From Aureimonas psammosilenae (GTDB lineage: Bacteria; Pseudomonadota; Alphaproteobacteria; Rhizobiales; Rhizobiaceae), in contig NZ_WEZG01000009.1 in assembly GCF_009176975.1 (NCBI RefSeq), positions 124,001-188,000 on the forward strand: a DNA stretch of 64,000 nt, written 5' to 3'. Shown one piece after another: positions 47,446-57,634 of this stretch. The notes beneath the pieces are model-generated. The model was given only the letters and a program-made list of their open reading frames with translations, made no database searches and was not told the DNA's origin. Position numbers and translations under genes: made by a program. How positions within the stretch are numbered: the stretch's first letter is position 1; the number at the start of each line of letters is the position of its first letter.

Positions 47446-48660
47446 ATGATCCACCGCGCCGAGACCCTGCGGCAGCCACGCCTTGGCTGGCGGGTCGTGC
47501 TGTTCTTCAGCGTGTCGCTCGGCCTTGCCGGCTGCACCGGGGAAGCGCAGGAGGGCCAAGCGGCTCCGCCCCAGCCGGCGGAGGTCGGCATCGTCACGGT
47601 TCGAACCGAGAACGTGTCGCTGACCAGCGAATATGCCGGACGCACGGCGGCCTTCGAAACCTCGGAAGTGCGCCCGCAGGTGTCCGGGCTCGTGCAGCAG
47701 CGCTTGTTCGAGGAAGGGGCGGAGGTCGCGCAAGGGGAGGTCCTCTACCAGATCGATCCGGGCCTTTTCGAAGCGGCCGTGGCGGAGGAAACCGCCAATG
47801 TCGCCAATGCGAAGGCCGTCGCCGAGCGGGCGCGCATCCAGGCCGAGCGCCTGCGTCCCTTGGCGCAGCAGGGCGTGACGAGCGCTCAGTCCTTCACCGA
47901 TGCCGACGCCGTGGCGACATCGGCTTCCGCCGCTCAGGCACAGGCCGAGGCGAGGCTGCGCACGGCCGAGATCAATCTGCGCTATGCCCGCGTGACCGCG
48001 CCGATTTCCGGCCGCATCGGCCGCTCGCTCTTCACCACGGGAACGCTCGTCGCGGCGGGACAGGCCGAGCCGCTTGCCACCATCCAGCGGCTCGACCCGA
48101 TCTTCGTCGACATCCAGCAGTCTTCCGCTTCGCTCATCCGGCTGCGCCGCGCCCTGTCGGAAGGCGAAACGGCGGCCGACAGCGCCGACGTGCGGTTGAA
48201 GCTCGAAGACGGCAGCGATTACCCGCTGACGGGAGAGCTGCAGTTCACGGAAGTCACCGTCGCGCCCGACACCGGCACGGTGACGCTGCGCGCCCACTTC
48301 CCGAACCCGGACGGCCTGCTTCTGCCGGGCATGTACGTTCGCGCCGTTCTTTCGCAGGCCAAGGCCCGCGATGCCGTTCTCGTGCCGCAGCAGGGCGTGA
48401 CGCGCAATCCGAACGGCGAAGCGAGCGCGCTCGTGGTCATCGACGGCGACAAGGTCGAGCGACGAACCGTCGAGATCGAGCGCGCCGTCGGCAACCGCTG
48501 GCTGGTGACAAAGGGCCTGGAAGCCGGCGACCGGCTGATCGTCGAAGGCGCGAACAAGGCCAAACCCGGCTCCAGCGTCAAACCCGTTCCCGCTTCCGGG
48601 CCGGAACTCGGGCAACAGGAAACGCCCGTCGCCCAATCCTCGGAGGGGGCGACGCTGTGA
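47446..48660 (+). CDS. RND efflux periplasmic adaptor (AcrA/MexA type)
   Basis: A 404-residue lipoprotein. The signal ends in the lipobox GLAGC, so it would be anchored to the outer face of the inner membrane. TSEVRPQVSGLVQQRLFEEGAEVAQGEVLYQIDP is the first lipoyl half-motif. A helical hairpin follows, then INLRYARVTAPISGRIGRSL with the second lipoyl half, and the beta-barrel and membrane-proximal domains. It links the pump to an outer-membrane channel. The ATG is chosen because it begins the signal peptide; upstream sequence in frame is not protein-like. Confidence 0.93.
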   Translation: MIHRAETLRQPRLGWRVVLFFSVSLGLAGCTGEAQEGQAAPPQPAEVGIVTVRTENVSLTSEYAGRTAAFETSEVRPQVSGLVQQRLFEEGAEVAQGEVLYQIDPGLFEAAVAEETANVANAKAVAERARIQAERLRPLAQQGVTSAQSFTDADAVATSASAAQAQAEARLRTAEINLRYARVTAPISGRIGRSLFTTGTLVAAGQAEPLATIQRLDPIFVDIQQSSASLIRLRRALSEGETAADSADVRLKLEDGSDYPLTGELQFTEVTVAPDTGTVTLRAHFPNPDGLLLPGMYVRAVLSQAKARDAVLVPQQGVTRNPNGEASALVVIDGDKVERRTVEIERAVGNRWLVTKGLEAGDRLIVEGANKAKPGSSVKPVPASGPELGQQETPVAQSSEGATL

Positions 48661-51600
48661 TCAGCCGGATCTTCGTTTCCCGCCCGATCTTCGCCTGGGT
48701 CATCTCCATCGTGATCATGCTGGCGGGCGTGGGGGCGATCCTGACCCTGCCGATCGAGCAATATCCCGACGTCGCCCCGCCCCAGGTCAATATCCGCGCG
48801 ACCTATACCGGCGCGTCGGCCGAAACGCTGGAATCCAGCGTGACGCAGGTGATCGAGCAGCAGCTCACCGGTCTCGACGGGCTGATCTATTTCGACTCGA
48901 CCTCCAGCGCCGAAGGCCTCGTCACCATCCGCGTGACCTTCGAGCAGGGAACCGACCCGGACATCGCGCAGGTCCAGGTGCAGAACCGGGTGCAGCAGGC
49001 CGTGTCACGCCTGCCGCAACAGGTGCAGCAACAGGGGCTCACCGTCACCAAGTCCAACAGCGACTTCCTGCTCGTCGCCGCGGTCTACGACGAAACCGAC
49101 CGCGCCACCGACGGCGATGTCGCCGACTACATCGCCTCCAAGCTGCAGGAGCGCATCGGCCGCACGCCCGGCGTCGGCGACACCAATCTCTTCGGCGCGC
49201 AATATGCCATGCGCATCTGGCTCGATCCGGGCCGGCTGTTTTCCTACGGCCTCGTGCCTTCCGACGTGATCGCCGCGATCGAAGCGCAGAACGCGCAGGT
49301 CGCCGCCGGCCAGATCGGCGCCCAGCCTTCCCCCTCGAACCAGATGCTGAATGCCATCGTCACCGCCCGCTCGCGGCTGACGACGCCCGACGAGTTCCGG
49401 CGCATCGTGGTGAAGACGCAGACGAGCGGCGCGCGCGTTCTTCTGGAGGATGTCGCGCGGGTGGAACTCGGCAAGGAAAGCTATACCCGCTTCACCCGCT
49501 TCAACCGGCATCCCGCCGCCGGCATCGCCGTGCAGCTCGCGCCCGGCGCCGACGCCCTGGAAACGGCGGAAGCCGTGAAGGAACTCATCGACGGGCAGGC
49601 CGAGGCGATGCCGGACGGCTACCGCGTCGCTTATCCGCGCGATTCCACCGCCTTTATCCGCTTGTCGATCGAGGAGGTGGTGAAGACGCTGATCGAGGCG
49701 ATCGTGCTGGTCGTCGTCGTGATGTTCGTGTTCCTGCAGAACTGGCGCGCGACCCTGATCCCGACGATCGCGGTGCCGGTGGTGGTGCTCGGCACCTTCG
49801 GCATTCTGGCGGCGCTCGGTTATTCCATCAACACGCTGACCCTCTTCGGCCTCGTCCTGTCGATCGGCCTTCTCGTGGACGACGCCATCGTGGTGGTGGA
49901 AAATGTCGAGCGCGTCATGGAGGAGGAGCCGGACCTTTCGCCCCGCGAAGCGACGCTGAAATCCATGGGCGAGATCCAGACGGCGCTGATCGCCATCGCG
50001 CTGGTTCTGTCCGCCGTGTTTCTGCCGATGGCCTTTTTCGGCGGCTCCACCGGCGTCATCTATCGCCAGTTCTCCGTGACGGTGATCTCGGCGATGGCCT
50101 TGTCCGTGGTGGTGGCGCTTGTTCTGACGCCGGCATTGACGGCCACCATGCTGAAGCGCCGCTCGGCCTCGGAAAAGCCGCGACGCTTCACCGGCGGTTT
50201 GTTTCGCTCGGCTGCCCGCCTTTTCGATCGCGGCTATGCCAAGGTGCAAAGCGGCTACCTTGCCGGCGTCCGCTTCGCACTTCGCCGCATCTGGCTGGCG
50301 CTTCTGGTTTTTTGCGGGGCGGTGGCGGGGCTCGTGTTCCTGTTTCTTCAGCTTCCCGGCGGCTTCCTGCCGGTGGAGGACCAAGGCTTCGGCATCGTGC
50401 AATACACCCTGCCGCCCGGCGCGACGCAGACCCGCACGGTTGCGGCGGCGCAAGGGATCGAGGATCACTTCCTCGGACCGGAAGAAGCCAATGTCGACGG
50501 CCTCTTCACGATCTCGGGTTTTCGCTTTTCCGGCTCGGGGCAGAATGTTGGCCAGGGCTTCGTCCAGTTCAAACCGTGGGACGAGCGGGAAGGGGAGGAG
50601 AACACCGCCGCCTCCATCACCCGGCGGGCGACGCGTGATGTCGGAGGGGCGCTGCGCGACGTGCAGTTCTTCGCCCTGACGCCTCCATCCGTGCAGGGGC
50701 TCGGCCAGTCCAACGGCTTCACCATGCAGCTCCAGAACACCGGCGAACTCGGCCGCGCCGAGTTCAAGGCGCTGCGCGACGAGCTTCTGGGAGCCGCCTC
50801 CAGCGACCCCATGCTGACGCGCGTGCGCCCCAACGGACTGGAGGACGTGCCGACGCTTCAGGTGCGGATCGATGACGAGAAGGTCGGCGCGCTCGGGATC
50901 GATCAGGCCGATGTCGACGCGACGCTCAGCGCGGCCTGGGGCGGCGTTTACGTCAACGACTTCGTGGACCGGGGCCGCGTCAAGCGGGTTTACGTCCAGG
51001 GCGAGGCGGCCTTTCGCGGCGCGGCGGAGGACCTCGCCGGTTGGTATGTGCGCACGTCCAGCGGGCAGATGGCGCCTTTCTCCTCCTTCGCCACGGTGGA
51101 ATGGGGACAGGCGCCGACCACGCTGACGCGCTTCAACGGCTTTCCGTCCTTCGAGATCCAGGGTCAGGCCGCCGAGGGCTTCTCGTCCGGCCAAGCCATG
51201 GAAAAGATGGGGGAACTGTCGGGGAAGCTGCAAGGCACCTCCGTCGCCTGGAGCAGCCTGTCCTATCAGGAGCGCTTGTCCGCGGGCCAAGCGCCGCTGC
51301 TCTACGCCTTATCGCTTCTCGTCGTGTTCCTGTGCCTCGCCGCCCTTTATGAAAGCTGGTCGATCCCGTTCTCGGTGATGCTGGTGATTCCGCTCGGCAT
51401 TGTCGGCGCGGTGATCGCGGTGACGCTGCGGGGGCTGGAAAACGATGTTTATTTCCAGATCGGCCTTTTGACGACCATCGGCCTGTCGGCCAAGAACGCC
51501 ATTCTGATCGTTGAATTTGCCGAGCGCGCCGAGCGGGAGGGCAAGTCCGCTTATGACGCGGCCCTGGAAGCGGCGCAGTTGCGCTTGAGGCCGATTCTGA

Positions 51601-51833
51601 TGACCAGTCTGGCGTTCATCTTCGGTGTTCTGCCGCTCGCCATTTCGACGGGCGCAGGTGCCCAAAGCCGCGTTGCCATCGGCACGGCGGTGATCGGCGG
51701 CATGATGACCGCGACGGTCCTCGCGATCTTCTACGTGCCGTTCTTCTTTGTTCTGATCCGCAGGCTTCTGACGCGCCGACAGCCCAAAGGCGGCGATGCC
51801 CCCGCCGCCGATGCGCCGGTTCCGGCCGAATGA
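48657..51833 (+). CDS. RND efflux pump inner-membrane transporter (AcrB/HAE1 type)
   Basis: A 1058-residue proton-driven multidrug pump with twelve helices and two large periplasmic loops. Proton-relay Asp408 and Asp409 lie in LSIGLLVDDAIVVVENVERVM, matching AcrB Asp407/408. FVSRPIFAWVISIVIML is the first helix, GATQTRTVAAAQG the porter domain and GLSAKNAILIVEFAERAEREG the second-half motif with its conserved Lys-Asn. The GTG start overlaps the adaptor stop. No outer-membrane TolC-type gene follows, so a shared channel is presumably encoded elsewhere. Substrates are likely to be amphiphilic drugs. Confidence 0.95.
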   Translation: MISRIFVSRPIFAWVISIVIMLAGVGAILTLPIEQYPDVAPPQVNIRATYTGASAETLESSVTQVIEQQLTGLDGLIYFDSTSSAEGLVTIRVTFEQGTDPDIAQVQVQNRVQQAVSRLPQQVQQQGLTVTKSNSDFLLVAAVYDETDRATDGDVADYIASKLQERIGRTPGVGDTNLFGAQYAMRIWLDPGRLFSYGLVPSDVIAAIEAQNAQVAAGQIGAQPSPSNQMLNAIVTARSRLTTPDEFRRIVVKTQTSGARVLLEDVARVELGKESYTRFTRFNRHPAAGIAVQLAPGADALETAEAVKELIDGQAEAMPDGYRVAYPRDSTAFIRLSIEEVVKTLIEAIVLVVVVMFVFLQNWRATLIPTIAVPVVVLGTFGILAALGYSINTLTLFGLVLSIGLLVDDAIVVVENVERVMEEEPDLSPREATLKSMGEIQTALIAIALVLSAVFLPMAFFGGSTGVIYRQFSVTVISAMALSVVVALVLTPALTATMLKRRSASEKPRRFTGGLFRSAARLFDRGYAKVQSGYLAGVRFALRRIWLALLVFCGAVAGLVFLFLQLPGGFLPVEDQGFGIVQYTLPPGATQTRTVAAAQGIEDHFLGPEEANVDGLFTISGFRFSGSGQNVGQGFVQFKPWDEREGEENTAASITRRATRDVGGALRDVQFFALTPPSVQGLGQSNGFTMQLQNTGELGRAEFKALRDELLGAASSDPMLTRVRPNGLEDVPTLQVRIDDEKVGALGIDQADVDATLSAAWGGVYVNDFVDRGRVKRVYVQGEAAFRGAAEDLAGWYVRTSSGQMAPFSSFATVEWGQAPTTLTRFNGFPSFEIQGQAAEGFSSGQAMEKMGELSGKLQGTSVAWSSLSYQERLSAGQAPLLYALSLLVVFLCLAALYESWSIPFSVMLVIPLGIVGAVIAVTLRGLENDVYFQIGLLTTIGLSAKNAILIVEFAERAEREGKSAYDAALEAAQLRLRPILMTSLAFIFGVLPLAISTGAGAQSRVAIGTAVIGGMMTATVLAIFYVPFFFVLIRRLLTRRQPKGGDAPAADAPVPAE

Positions 51834-51970
51834 CGTTTCGACCGGTCCCCGGCCTTCCCGGCGCTTGCTTGCTCTCCTAAAGGAAACGCGCAATCGTGCG
51901 AATCCGGTTCGCTCGAAGGAACGGGAGAGAAGGTCATGAAGGGGATGGGCGTGAAGGAACCGGGCGGGGC

Positions 51971-53542
51971 ATGATGAAGTTCGGCGTTCCCAAGGAAACG
52001 AGGCCCGAAGAGCGGCGCGTCGCTCTCACGCCCGAAAGTGTCGGCCGGCTGCGTAAGCTCGGTTATGAATGTCTGGTGGAGACCGGGGCCGGGGCGGCCG
52101 CGCGCTTTTCGGACGAGGTTTATGCAGAGGCCGGTGCCCGCGTCGTCGCCGATGCCGATGCCCTTTGGCGCGAAGCCGACATCGTCGCCAAGGTCCGCGC
52201 GCCGGAGCCTGGCGAGGTCGAGAAGACGCGCTCGGGGCAGATCCTGATTTCCTTCCTGTACCCCGCGCAGAACGGGGAGCTTCTGGAAAGCCTTCGCGAA
52301 AAGGGCGTCACCGCGCTCGCCATGGACATGGTGCCGCGCATCAGCCGCGCCCAGAAAATGGACGCGCTTTCCTCCATGGCCAACATCGCCGGTTATCGCG
52401 CGGTGATCGAGGCCGGCAACCATTTCGGCCGCTTCTTCACCGGCCAGATCACGGCGGCCGGCAAGGTGCCGCCGGCCAAGGTCCTCGTGATCGGCGCGGG
52501 CGTCGCGGGCCTTGCCGCCATCGGCGCGGCGCAGTCGCTCGGTGCACAGGTGCGCGCCTTCGACGTTCGGCCCGAAGTCGCCGAGCAAATCCAGTCCATG
52601 GGCGCCGAGTTCCTGTTCCTCGATTTCGCAGGTGTCGCCGACGGCGCGGCGACGGGCGGCTATGCCGCGCCGTCCTCACCTGAGTTCCGCGCCAAGCAGC
52701 TCGAACTCTTCCGCGCCCAGGCGCCGGAGGTCGATATCGTGATCACCACGGCCCTCATTCCCGGCCGCGACGCGCCGAAACTCTGGCTCGCCGACATGGT
52801 GGCCCTGATGAAGCCCGGCTCCGTCGTGGTGGATCTGGCCGCCGAGCGCGGCGGCAATTGCGACCTGACGGTTCCCGACGAGGCGGTGGAAACGCCGAAC
52901 GGGGTGAAGATCATCGGCTATACCGATTATCCGAGCCGCATGGCGACGCAGGCCTCCTCCCTCTACGCCACCAATATCCGCCACATGATGGACGACCTGA
53001 CGCCGAAAAAGGACGGCGTGCCGGTGGTCAACATGGAGGACGACGTCATTCGCGGCGCCACCGTGACGCACGAGAGCGCGATCACCTATCCGCCGCCGCC
53101 GCCCAAGATCCAGGCCATCGCCAAGCAGCCCGCGAAGAAGGCGGTCGAAGAAACGGCCGGCGAGAAGGCCCTGCGCGAGGCGGTCGCGGCCAAGAAGGCC
53201 GGCCAGCGGCAGGTGATGCTGCTCGCGGCGGGGGCGGTGCTCCTGATGCTCGTCGGCCTCACGGCCCCGCCGAGCTTCCTTCAGCATTTCGTGGTCTTCG
53301 CCCTGTCCTGCTTCGTCGGCTACCACGTCATCTGGAACGTCTCCCACGCGCTCCATACGCCGCTGATGGCCGTCACCAACGCAGTGTCCTCCATCATCAT
53401 CCTCGGCGCGCTCCTTCAGGTCGGCACGTCCGGCTGGCTGGTCTCGTTTTTGGCCGGTCTCGCCATCCTCATGGCATCGGTCAACATCTTCGGCGGGTTC
53501 ATGGTGACGCGCCGGATGCTGAAGATGTTCCAGAAGAGCTGA
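51971..53542 (+). CDS. pntA: PntA, NAD(P) transhydrogenase alpha subunit (fused form)
   Basis: A 523-residue subunit of the proton-translocating transhydrogenase that makes NADPH from NADH. Residues 1-390 are the NAD-binding domain I ([50 protein letters not shown]). After a Lys/Ala-rich linker, four hydrophobic helices (about 425-515) form the membrane part. Many alphaproteobacteria split this protein into PntAA and PntAB; here they are one polypeptide, as in E. coli. Two consecutive ATG codons are possible starts. Confidence 0.94.
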   Translation: MMKFGVPKETRPEERRVALTPESVGRLRKLGYECLVETGAGAAARFSDEVYAEAGARVVADADALWREADIVAKVRAPEPGEVEKTRSGQILISFLYPAQNGELLESLREKGVTALAMDMVPRISRAQKMDALSSMANIAGYRAVIEAGNHFGRFFTGQITAAGKVPPAKVLVIGAGVAGLAAIGAAQSLGAQVRAFDVRPEVAEQIQSMGAEFLFLDFAGVADGAATGGYAAPSSPEFRAKQLELFRAQAPEVDIVITTALIPGRDAPKLWLADMVALMKPGSVVVDLAAERGGNCDLTVPDEAVETPNGVKIIGYTDYPSRMATQASSLYATNIRHMMDDLTPKKDGVPVVNMEDDVIRGATVTHESAITYPPPPPKIQAIAKQPAKKAVEETAGEKALREAVAAKKAGQRQVMLLAAGAVLLMLVGLTAPPSFLQHFVVFALSCFVGYHVIWNVSHALHTPLMAVTNAVSSIIILGALLQVGTSGWLVSFLAGLAILMASVNIFGGFMVTRRMLKMFQKS

Positions 53543-53555
53543 AGGGGGAGATCAC

Positions 53556-54989
53556 ATGAGCCAAGGTCTCGTCGGCGCATCCTATATCGTCGCCGCCATC
53601 CTCTTCATCCTGTCGCTCGGCGGCCTGTCCAACCAGGAAAGCGCCAAGCGCGCCGTCTGGTACGGCATCGTCGGCATGGCGCTGGCGGTGTTCGCCACGA
53701 TCACCGGCCCGTCGGTCGGCGCGCTCTGGCTGGTCGTGCCGCTGATCGTTCTCGGCGGCCTCGCGGGCGGCTGGCTCGCTGGCCGCGTGCAGATGACGCA
53801 GATGCCCGAACTCGTCGCCGCGCTCCATTCCTTCGTGGGGCTCGCCGCCGTGTTCATCGGCTTCAACGCCGATATCGAGGCGGCGCACGTCGCTCATGCG
53901 GTGGCCGCCGGCACGGGCGAGCTTCTCACCGGCTTCGCCGCGACCCTCGCTCTCAAGATGCCGGTGGAACTCGCCATCATGCGGGTCGAGGTGTTTCTCG
54001 GCGTCTTCATCGGCGCGGTGACCTTCACCGGCTCCGTGGTGGCCTATGGCAAGCTGGCGGGGCGGATCGATTCCAAGCCTCTCGTCCTGCCGAACCGCCA
54101 CGCGATCAACCTTGCCGGCGTCGCGGTCGCGCTGATCCTCGGGCTTCTTTACTTCAACGGCGCGGGCATCTGGACGCTGATCCTCGTCGCGATCCTCGCC
54201 GGCGCGCTCGGCTGGCACCTCATCATGGCGATCGGCGGGGCTGACATGCCCGTCGTCGTGTCCATGCTGAACAGCTATTCGGGCTGGGCGGCGGCGGCGA
54301 TCGGCTTCACCCTGTCGAACGACCTCCTGATCGTGACGGGCGCGCTTGTCGGCTCTTCCGGCGCGATCCTGTCCTACATCATGTGCCGGGCGATGAACCG
54401 CAACTTCGTGTCCGTGATCCTCGGCGGCTGGGGCGGCACGACGGGGCCGGCGCAGGAGATTACCGGCGAACAGGTGGCGATCGACGTCGAAGGCGTGGCG
54501 CAGGCGCTGGACGAGGCGGATTCCATCGTCATCGTGCCGGGCTACGGCATGGCGGTGGCACAGGCGCAGGGCTCGATCTCGGAACTGACGCGCCGCTTGC
54601 GCGCCAAGGGCAAGACCGTGCGCTTCGCGATCCACCCCGTCGCCGGCCGCCTGCCGGGGCACATGAACGTGCTTCTGGCCGAAGCCAAGGTTCCCTACGA
54701 CATCGTCCTGGAAATGGAGGAGATCAACGGGGACCTGCCGCAGACCGATGTCGCCATCGTCGTGGGCTCCAACGACATCGTCAATCCGGCGGCCGAGGAA
54801 GACCCGAACTCGCCCATCGCCGGCATGCCGGTGATCGAGGTGTGGAAGGCCAAACAGGTGTTCGTCTCGAAGCGCGGCCAGGGCACCGGCTATTCCGGCA
54901 TCGAGAACCCGCTGTTCTATAAGGAGAACACGCGGATGCTCTATGGCGACGCCAAGAAGTCGCTGGACGAGCTCCTGAAGCTGCAATGA
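53556..54989 (+). CDS. pntB: PntB, NAD(P) transhydrogenase beta subunit
   Basis: A 477-residue membrane subunit with about nine N-terminal helices and a C-terminal NADP-binding domain [60 protein letters not shown] is the NADP fold, and [31 protein letters not shown] the C-terminal signature. It follows pntA by 13 bases with gggggag before the ATG. A strong hairpin begins four bases after its stop. Confidence 0.96.
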   Translation: MSQGLVGASYIVAAILFILSLGGLSNQESAKRAVWYGIVGMALAVFATITGPSVGALWLVVPLIVLGGLAGGWLAGRVQMTQMPELVAALHSFVGLAAVFIGFNADIEAAHVAHAVAAGTGELLTGFAATLALKMPVELAIMRVEVFLGVFIGAVTFTGSVVAYGKLAGRIDSKPLVLPNRHAINLAGVAVALILGLLYFNGAGIWTLILVAILAGALGWHLIMAIGGADMPVVVSMLNSYSGWAAAAIGFTLSNDLLIVTGALVGSSGAILSYIMCRAMNRNFVSVILGGWGGTTGPAQEITGEQVAIDVEGVAQALDEADSIVIVPGYGMAVAQAQGSISELTRRLRAKGKTVRFAIHPVAGRLPGHMNVLLAEAKVPYDIVLEMEEINGDLPQTDVAIVVGSNDIVNPAAEEDPNSPIAGMPVIEVWKAKQVFVSKRGQGTGYSGIENPLFYKENTRMLYGDAKKSLDELLKLQ

Positions 54990-54993
54990 AAAA

Positions 54994-55020
54994 AGGGAGC
55001 GGGCTTTTGGCCCGCTCCCT
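54994..55020. terminator. Strong bidirectional intrinsic terminator
   Basis: Perfect 11-bp arms agggagcgggc (54994-55004) and gcccgctccct (55010-55020) enclose a five-base loop. On the minus strand the stem is followed by a run of six or more Ts, so it ends the RTX hydrolase transcript. On the plus strand it follows the pntB stop directly. Confidence 0.85.
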
Positions 55021-55044
55021 CGATTCTCGTAGAGGCGCTTCCCG

Positions 55045-57096
55045 TCAGATGATCCAGAAATCGCTGGCGGTGAGGTGCAGGCCGGGATCGAGATGGGCGA
55101 ACTGCACCGCCTTGCCCGCGCCCGTGCCATCGGCATCGTAGAAGAGGTCGCCCGTCTTCGCGTTGTAGATCACCCGGTCCGACGCGTCGTGGGCCGCATT
55201 GGTGTTGCCGGCATAGAACGCATCGGCCTGGAGCGCGCCGGTTCCCTTGAATGCGTTGAAAGCGCTGCGGGCGAGCTGGATCGTGTCGTCCGCCACGGAA
55301 AAGTCGACGATCGTGTCGACATTGCCGGTGCCCGGCTTGGTGGAGAACACGAACGTGTCCTGGCCCGCATCGCCCCAAAGCCGGTCGTTGCCGAGCCCGC
55401 CCTGCAGGATGTCGGCTCCCGCCCCGCCATGTAGCTCGTTATTGCCGCTATTGCCGTCCAGACGGTTGTCGGCGGCGTTGCCGAAGCCGTTGGTATTGCC
55501 GGAATAGATGAGTTCCAGCCGCTCCACATGGTCCGGCAGCGTGTAGGTGACGCCGCTTCGGACGAAGTCGGTGCCCCCGTTGGCCGCTTCCACGACCTTA
55601 TCGCCGACATCGTGGACGATATAGGTGTCGTTGCCGGCCCCGCCCGTCATGATGTCGTTGCCCGAACCGCCGTGAAGGAGGTCGTTGCCGTTTCCACCGT
55701 TCAGTTGATCGTTGCCGTTGCCGCCATAAAGGCTGTCGTTGCCGTCGAAGCCGTTGATGACGTCGCTGCCCACTGTCCCCTGGAGGTGGTCGTTGCCGGT
55801 TCCCCCGTTGATGGCGCCCGGCACGGCGGGTGTCGTGGGCTGGGTGGGGGACGTGGTCGGAGGCGTGGGTGTGGGCGTGACGGGTGTCGTCGTGTCGCCG
55901 GCACCCGAAAGCTGCACGATCAGCGGATGATCGGTGAGCGAGATCGTCACCGACGAAACGTCGTGGAGCGTCTGGATCGCCGCCTCGCCCTTCATCGGAT
56001 CGAAGATCTGCGCCGTCGCGAACTTTTGGCCGAGCGAGATCGTGGTGGAGCTGGTGGGGGCGGCGATGGCCGTGTCGGTCTGCTCGTTCCAGATGTCCGG
56101 TTCGGCCCAGGCGATGATCTGGAAGCTGCCGTCCGACTTCTGCGTCAGGTAGCTGTGGCCGTCGGCCGGCAGGCCGGAAAGGCTGTAGTCGAGGCTTCCC
56201 GCCTGGAAGCTCGAAGCGCTCCCGCCGCTGTCGTCGAGGATGCTGGTGAGGTTGTGGATCGCGGTCGCGGCGGGCTTGGGCGAATAGTCCAGGCGGAACA
56301 GCCCGAAATGCGTTTCCTGATTGTTGTTGCTGGGATCGGGATAGGCGTCCAGCAACTGGTAGAGATAGGTTCCCTTCGATCCTTGCAGGGCCGCGTCCAT
56401 GTAGGTGTTGAGAAGCAGCTTGGCCTGCACCGTCTCATCGACGCCTTCCCATCCGCCCGCCGTGTCGGCGGTCAGCGAGGTATGGTAGCCGACCTCGGTG
56501 ATCGCGAAGGGCTTGCCCGGATCGACGGCGTCCTGAGCTGCCTTATTGTTGGCGATATCGGCCCAGGGCTGCGAACCGTTCTTCGGATAGGGATGGGTGT
56601 TGTTCCAGTCCGAGTCGGAAGCATGCACGGGGTAATCCGTGAAACCCAGAACCGGAACGTTCTTCAGGAGCTGATCGGCGTTGACGGCTGCGAAGAGGTC
56701 CTTCTGGTAAGCCTGCGCGCCCGCCGTGCCTGACAGGCCGTGATAGGTCACGGGCCAGTTGTTGACCTCGTTCGGCCCCTCGATCCCGGCGATAGCGCCC
56801 GGATGCGCCGCCTCGAAGGCGTGAAGGCGCGAAACCACGGTTGCGGGATCGACATTGCCTTGGGCGATGAAGACGAACTTCATTCCGGCCGCGGCCGCGT
56901 CCCCAAGATGTCCCTGGCCGGAGGGGTCCGATACCGGGTTCGGCGAGGCATCACGAAGATGATCCACCCCGAGATATTTCAGAGCCTTCAGGCTCTGACC
57001 GATGTTGGCATAGCCACCATCCGTATAGTCGATATGTGTCGCGACACCCATCGTGTCCGTCAGGTCGTCGGCACGCGTCGCTGTGTATTTTGCCAT
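55045..57096 (-). CDS. RTX-tailed secreted glycoside hydrolase, clan GH-A like
   Basis: A 683-residue protein without a cleavable signal. Residues 1-300 look like a TIM-barrel hydrolase with GIEGPNEVNNW (Asn109-Glu110, probable acid/base) and FAITEVGYHTS (Glu201, probable nucleophile), the clan GH-A layout of GH5/GH39-type enzymes. A beta-rich region follows, then a Thr/Pro linker (TPTPTPPTTSPTQPTTP). RTX nonapeptides GGxGxDxLx (for example GGNGNDQLN, GGSGNDIMT) and a C-terminal serralysin-like domain come last. This is the hallmark of calcium-dependent type I secretion. No type I secretion genes are nearby. The glycan substrate is unknown. Confidence 0.82.
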   Translation of the reverse strand: MAKYTATRADDLTDTMGVATHIDYTDGGYANIGQSLKALKYLGVDHLRDASPNPVSDPSGQGHLGDAAAAGMKFVFIAQGNVDPATVVSRLHAFEAAHPGAIAGIEGPNEVNNWPVTYHGLSGTAGAQAYQKDLFAAVNADQLLKNVPVLGFTDYPVHASDSDWNNTHPYPKNGSQPWADIANNKAAQDAVDPGKPFAITEVGYHTSLTADTAGGWEGVDETVQAKLLLNTYMDAALQGSKGTYLYQLLDAYPDPSNNNQETHFGLFRLDYSPKPAATAIHNLTSILDDSGGSASSFQAGSLDYSLSGLPADGHSYLTQKSDGSFQIIAWAEPDIWNEQTDTAIAAPTSSTTISLGQKFATAQIFDPMKGEAAIQTLHDVSSVTISLTDHPLIVQLSGAGDTTTPVTPTPTPPTTSPTQPTTPAVPGAINGGTGNDHLQGTVGSDVINGFDGNDSLYGGNGNDQLNGGNGNDLLHGGSGNDIMTGGAGNDTYIVHDVGDKVVEAANGGTDFVRSGVTYTLPDHVERLELIYSGNTNGFGNAADNRLDGNSGNNELHGGAGADILQGGLGNDRLWGDAGQDTFVFSTKPGTGNVDTIVDFSVADDTIQLARSAFNAFKGTGALQADAFYAGNTNAAHDASDRVIYNAKTGDLFYDADGTGAGKAVQFAHLDPGLHLTASDFWII

Positions 57097-57634
57097 CCAA
57101 TGATCCCCTCAGATCGAATGGATTCGGCGATCGGACTCAATACTTACCGTTCCGAACCTTCATGCGAACGCATCGACATCCAGCGGATGTCCAAAGCATT
57201 CGAATTTTTCAGGAAATGTACCACGGGCGTTTTAGAGAAAGCGGTCGGTGTCCCCGTCTATAAAGAACCGCTCTACTGAAAACGGCGTGGTCTCGGTTGC
57301 CGCCTTGGTTGTTTTGAGTTGAAGTACGGCGGCGCCATTACTCGCTAGCATGGCTAATAATCATAGTCAACAAGGTCTAGATCTGCAGAGTTGCACCGCA
57401 ATTCTCACTGCAACCTTGCAACCCGATAGCGGGTCTTGGTTGTCTCCCTTTTCCCATGGCTAATGCTTGCCCGCGACGAGGATGTCAGGATCGCCCTGCC
57501 TGTGCCTTTCGGGGCCTCCATCAACGCCAAAAAAACAGCCGATCGGTTCAAGGTTCGGCTCACCATGTCGGGGCCCCGCACAGTGTCCTTCTTCGTTCCG
57601 TGTTCCATCTTCCTTCGATGAGGAGGAGATGAAA
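57097..57634. other. 538-base gap between the RTX hydrolase and lipoprotein genes
   Basis: No protein-like frame is convincing. The stretch is visibly poorer in GC than its surroundings, especially 57190-57400 (for example agcatggctaataatcatag and aaggtctagatctgcagag). It probably contains the divergent promoters of both genes. A short repeat of aaccttg/ttgcaacc type near 57410 is the only local structure noted. Confidence 0.4.

Noticed and set aside
49005-51290. Open frame of 761 codons on the minus strand
   Set aside because: It is antisense to the RND pump gene, which is certain from its motifs; the translation resembles no protein.
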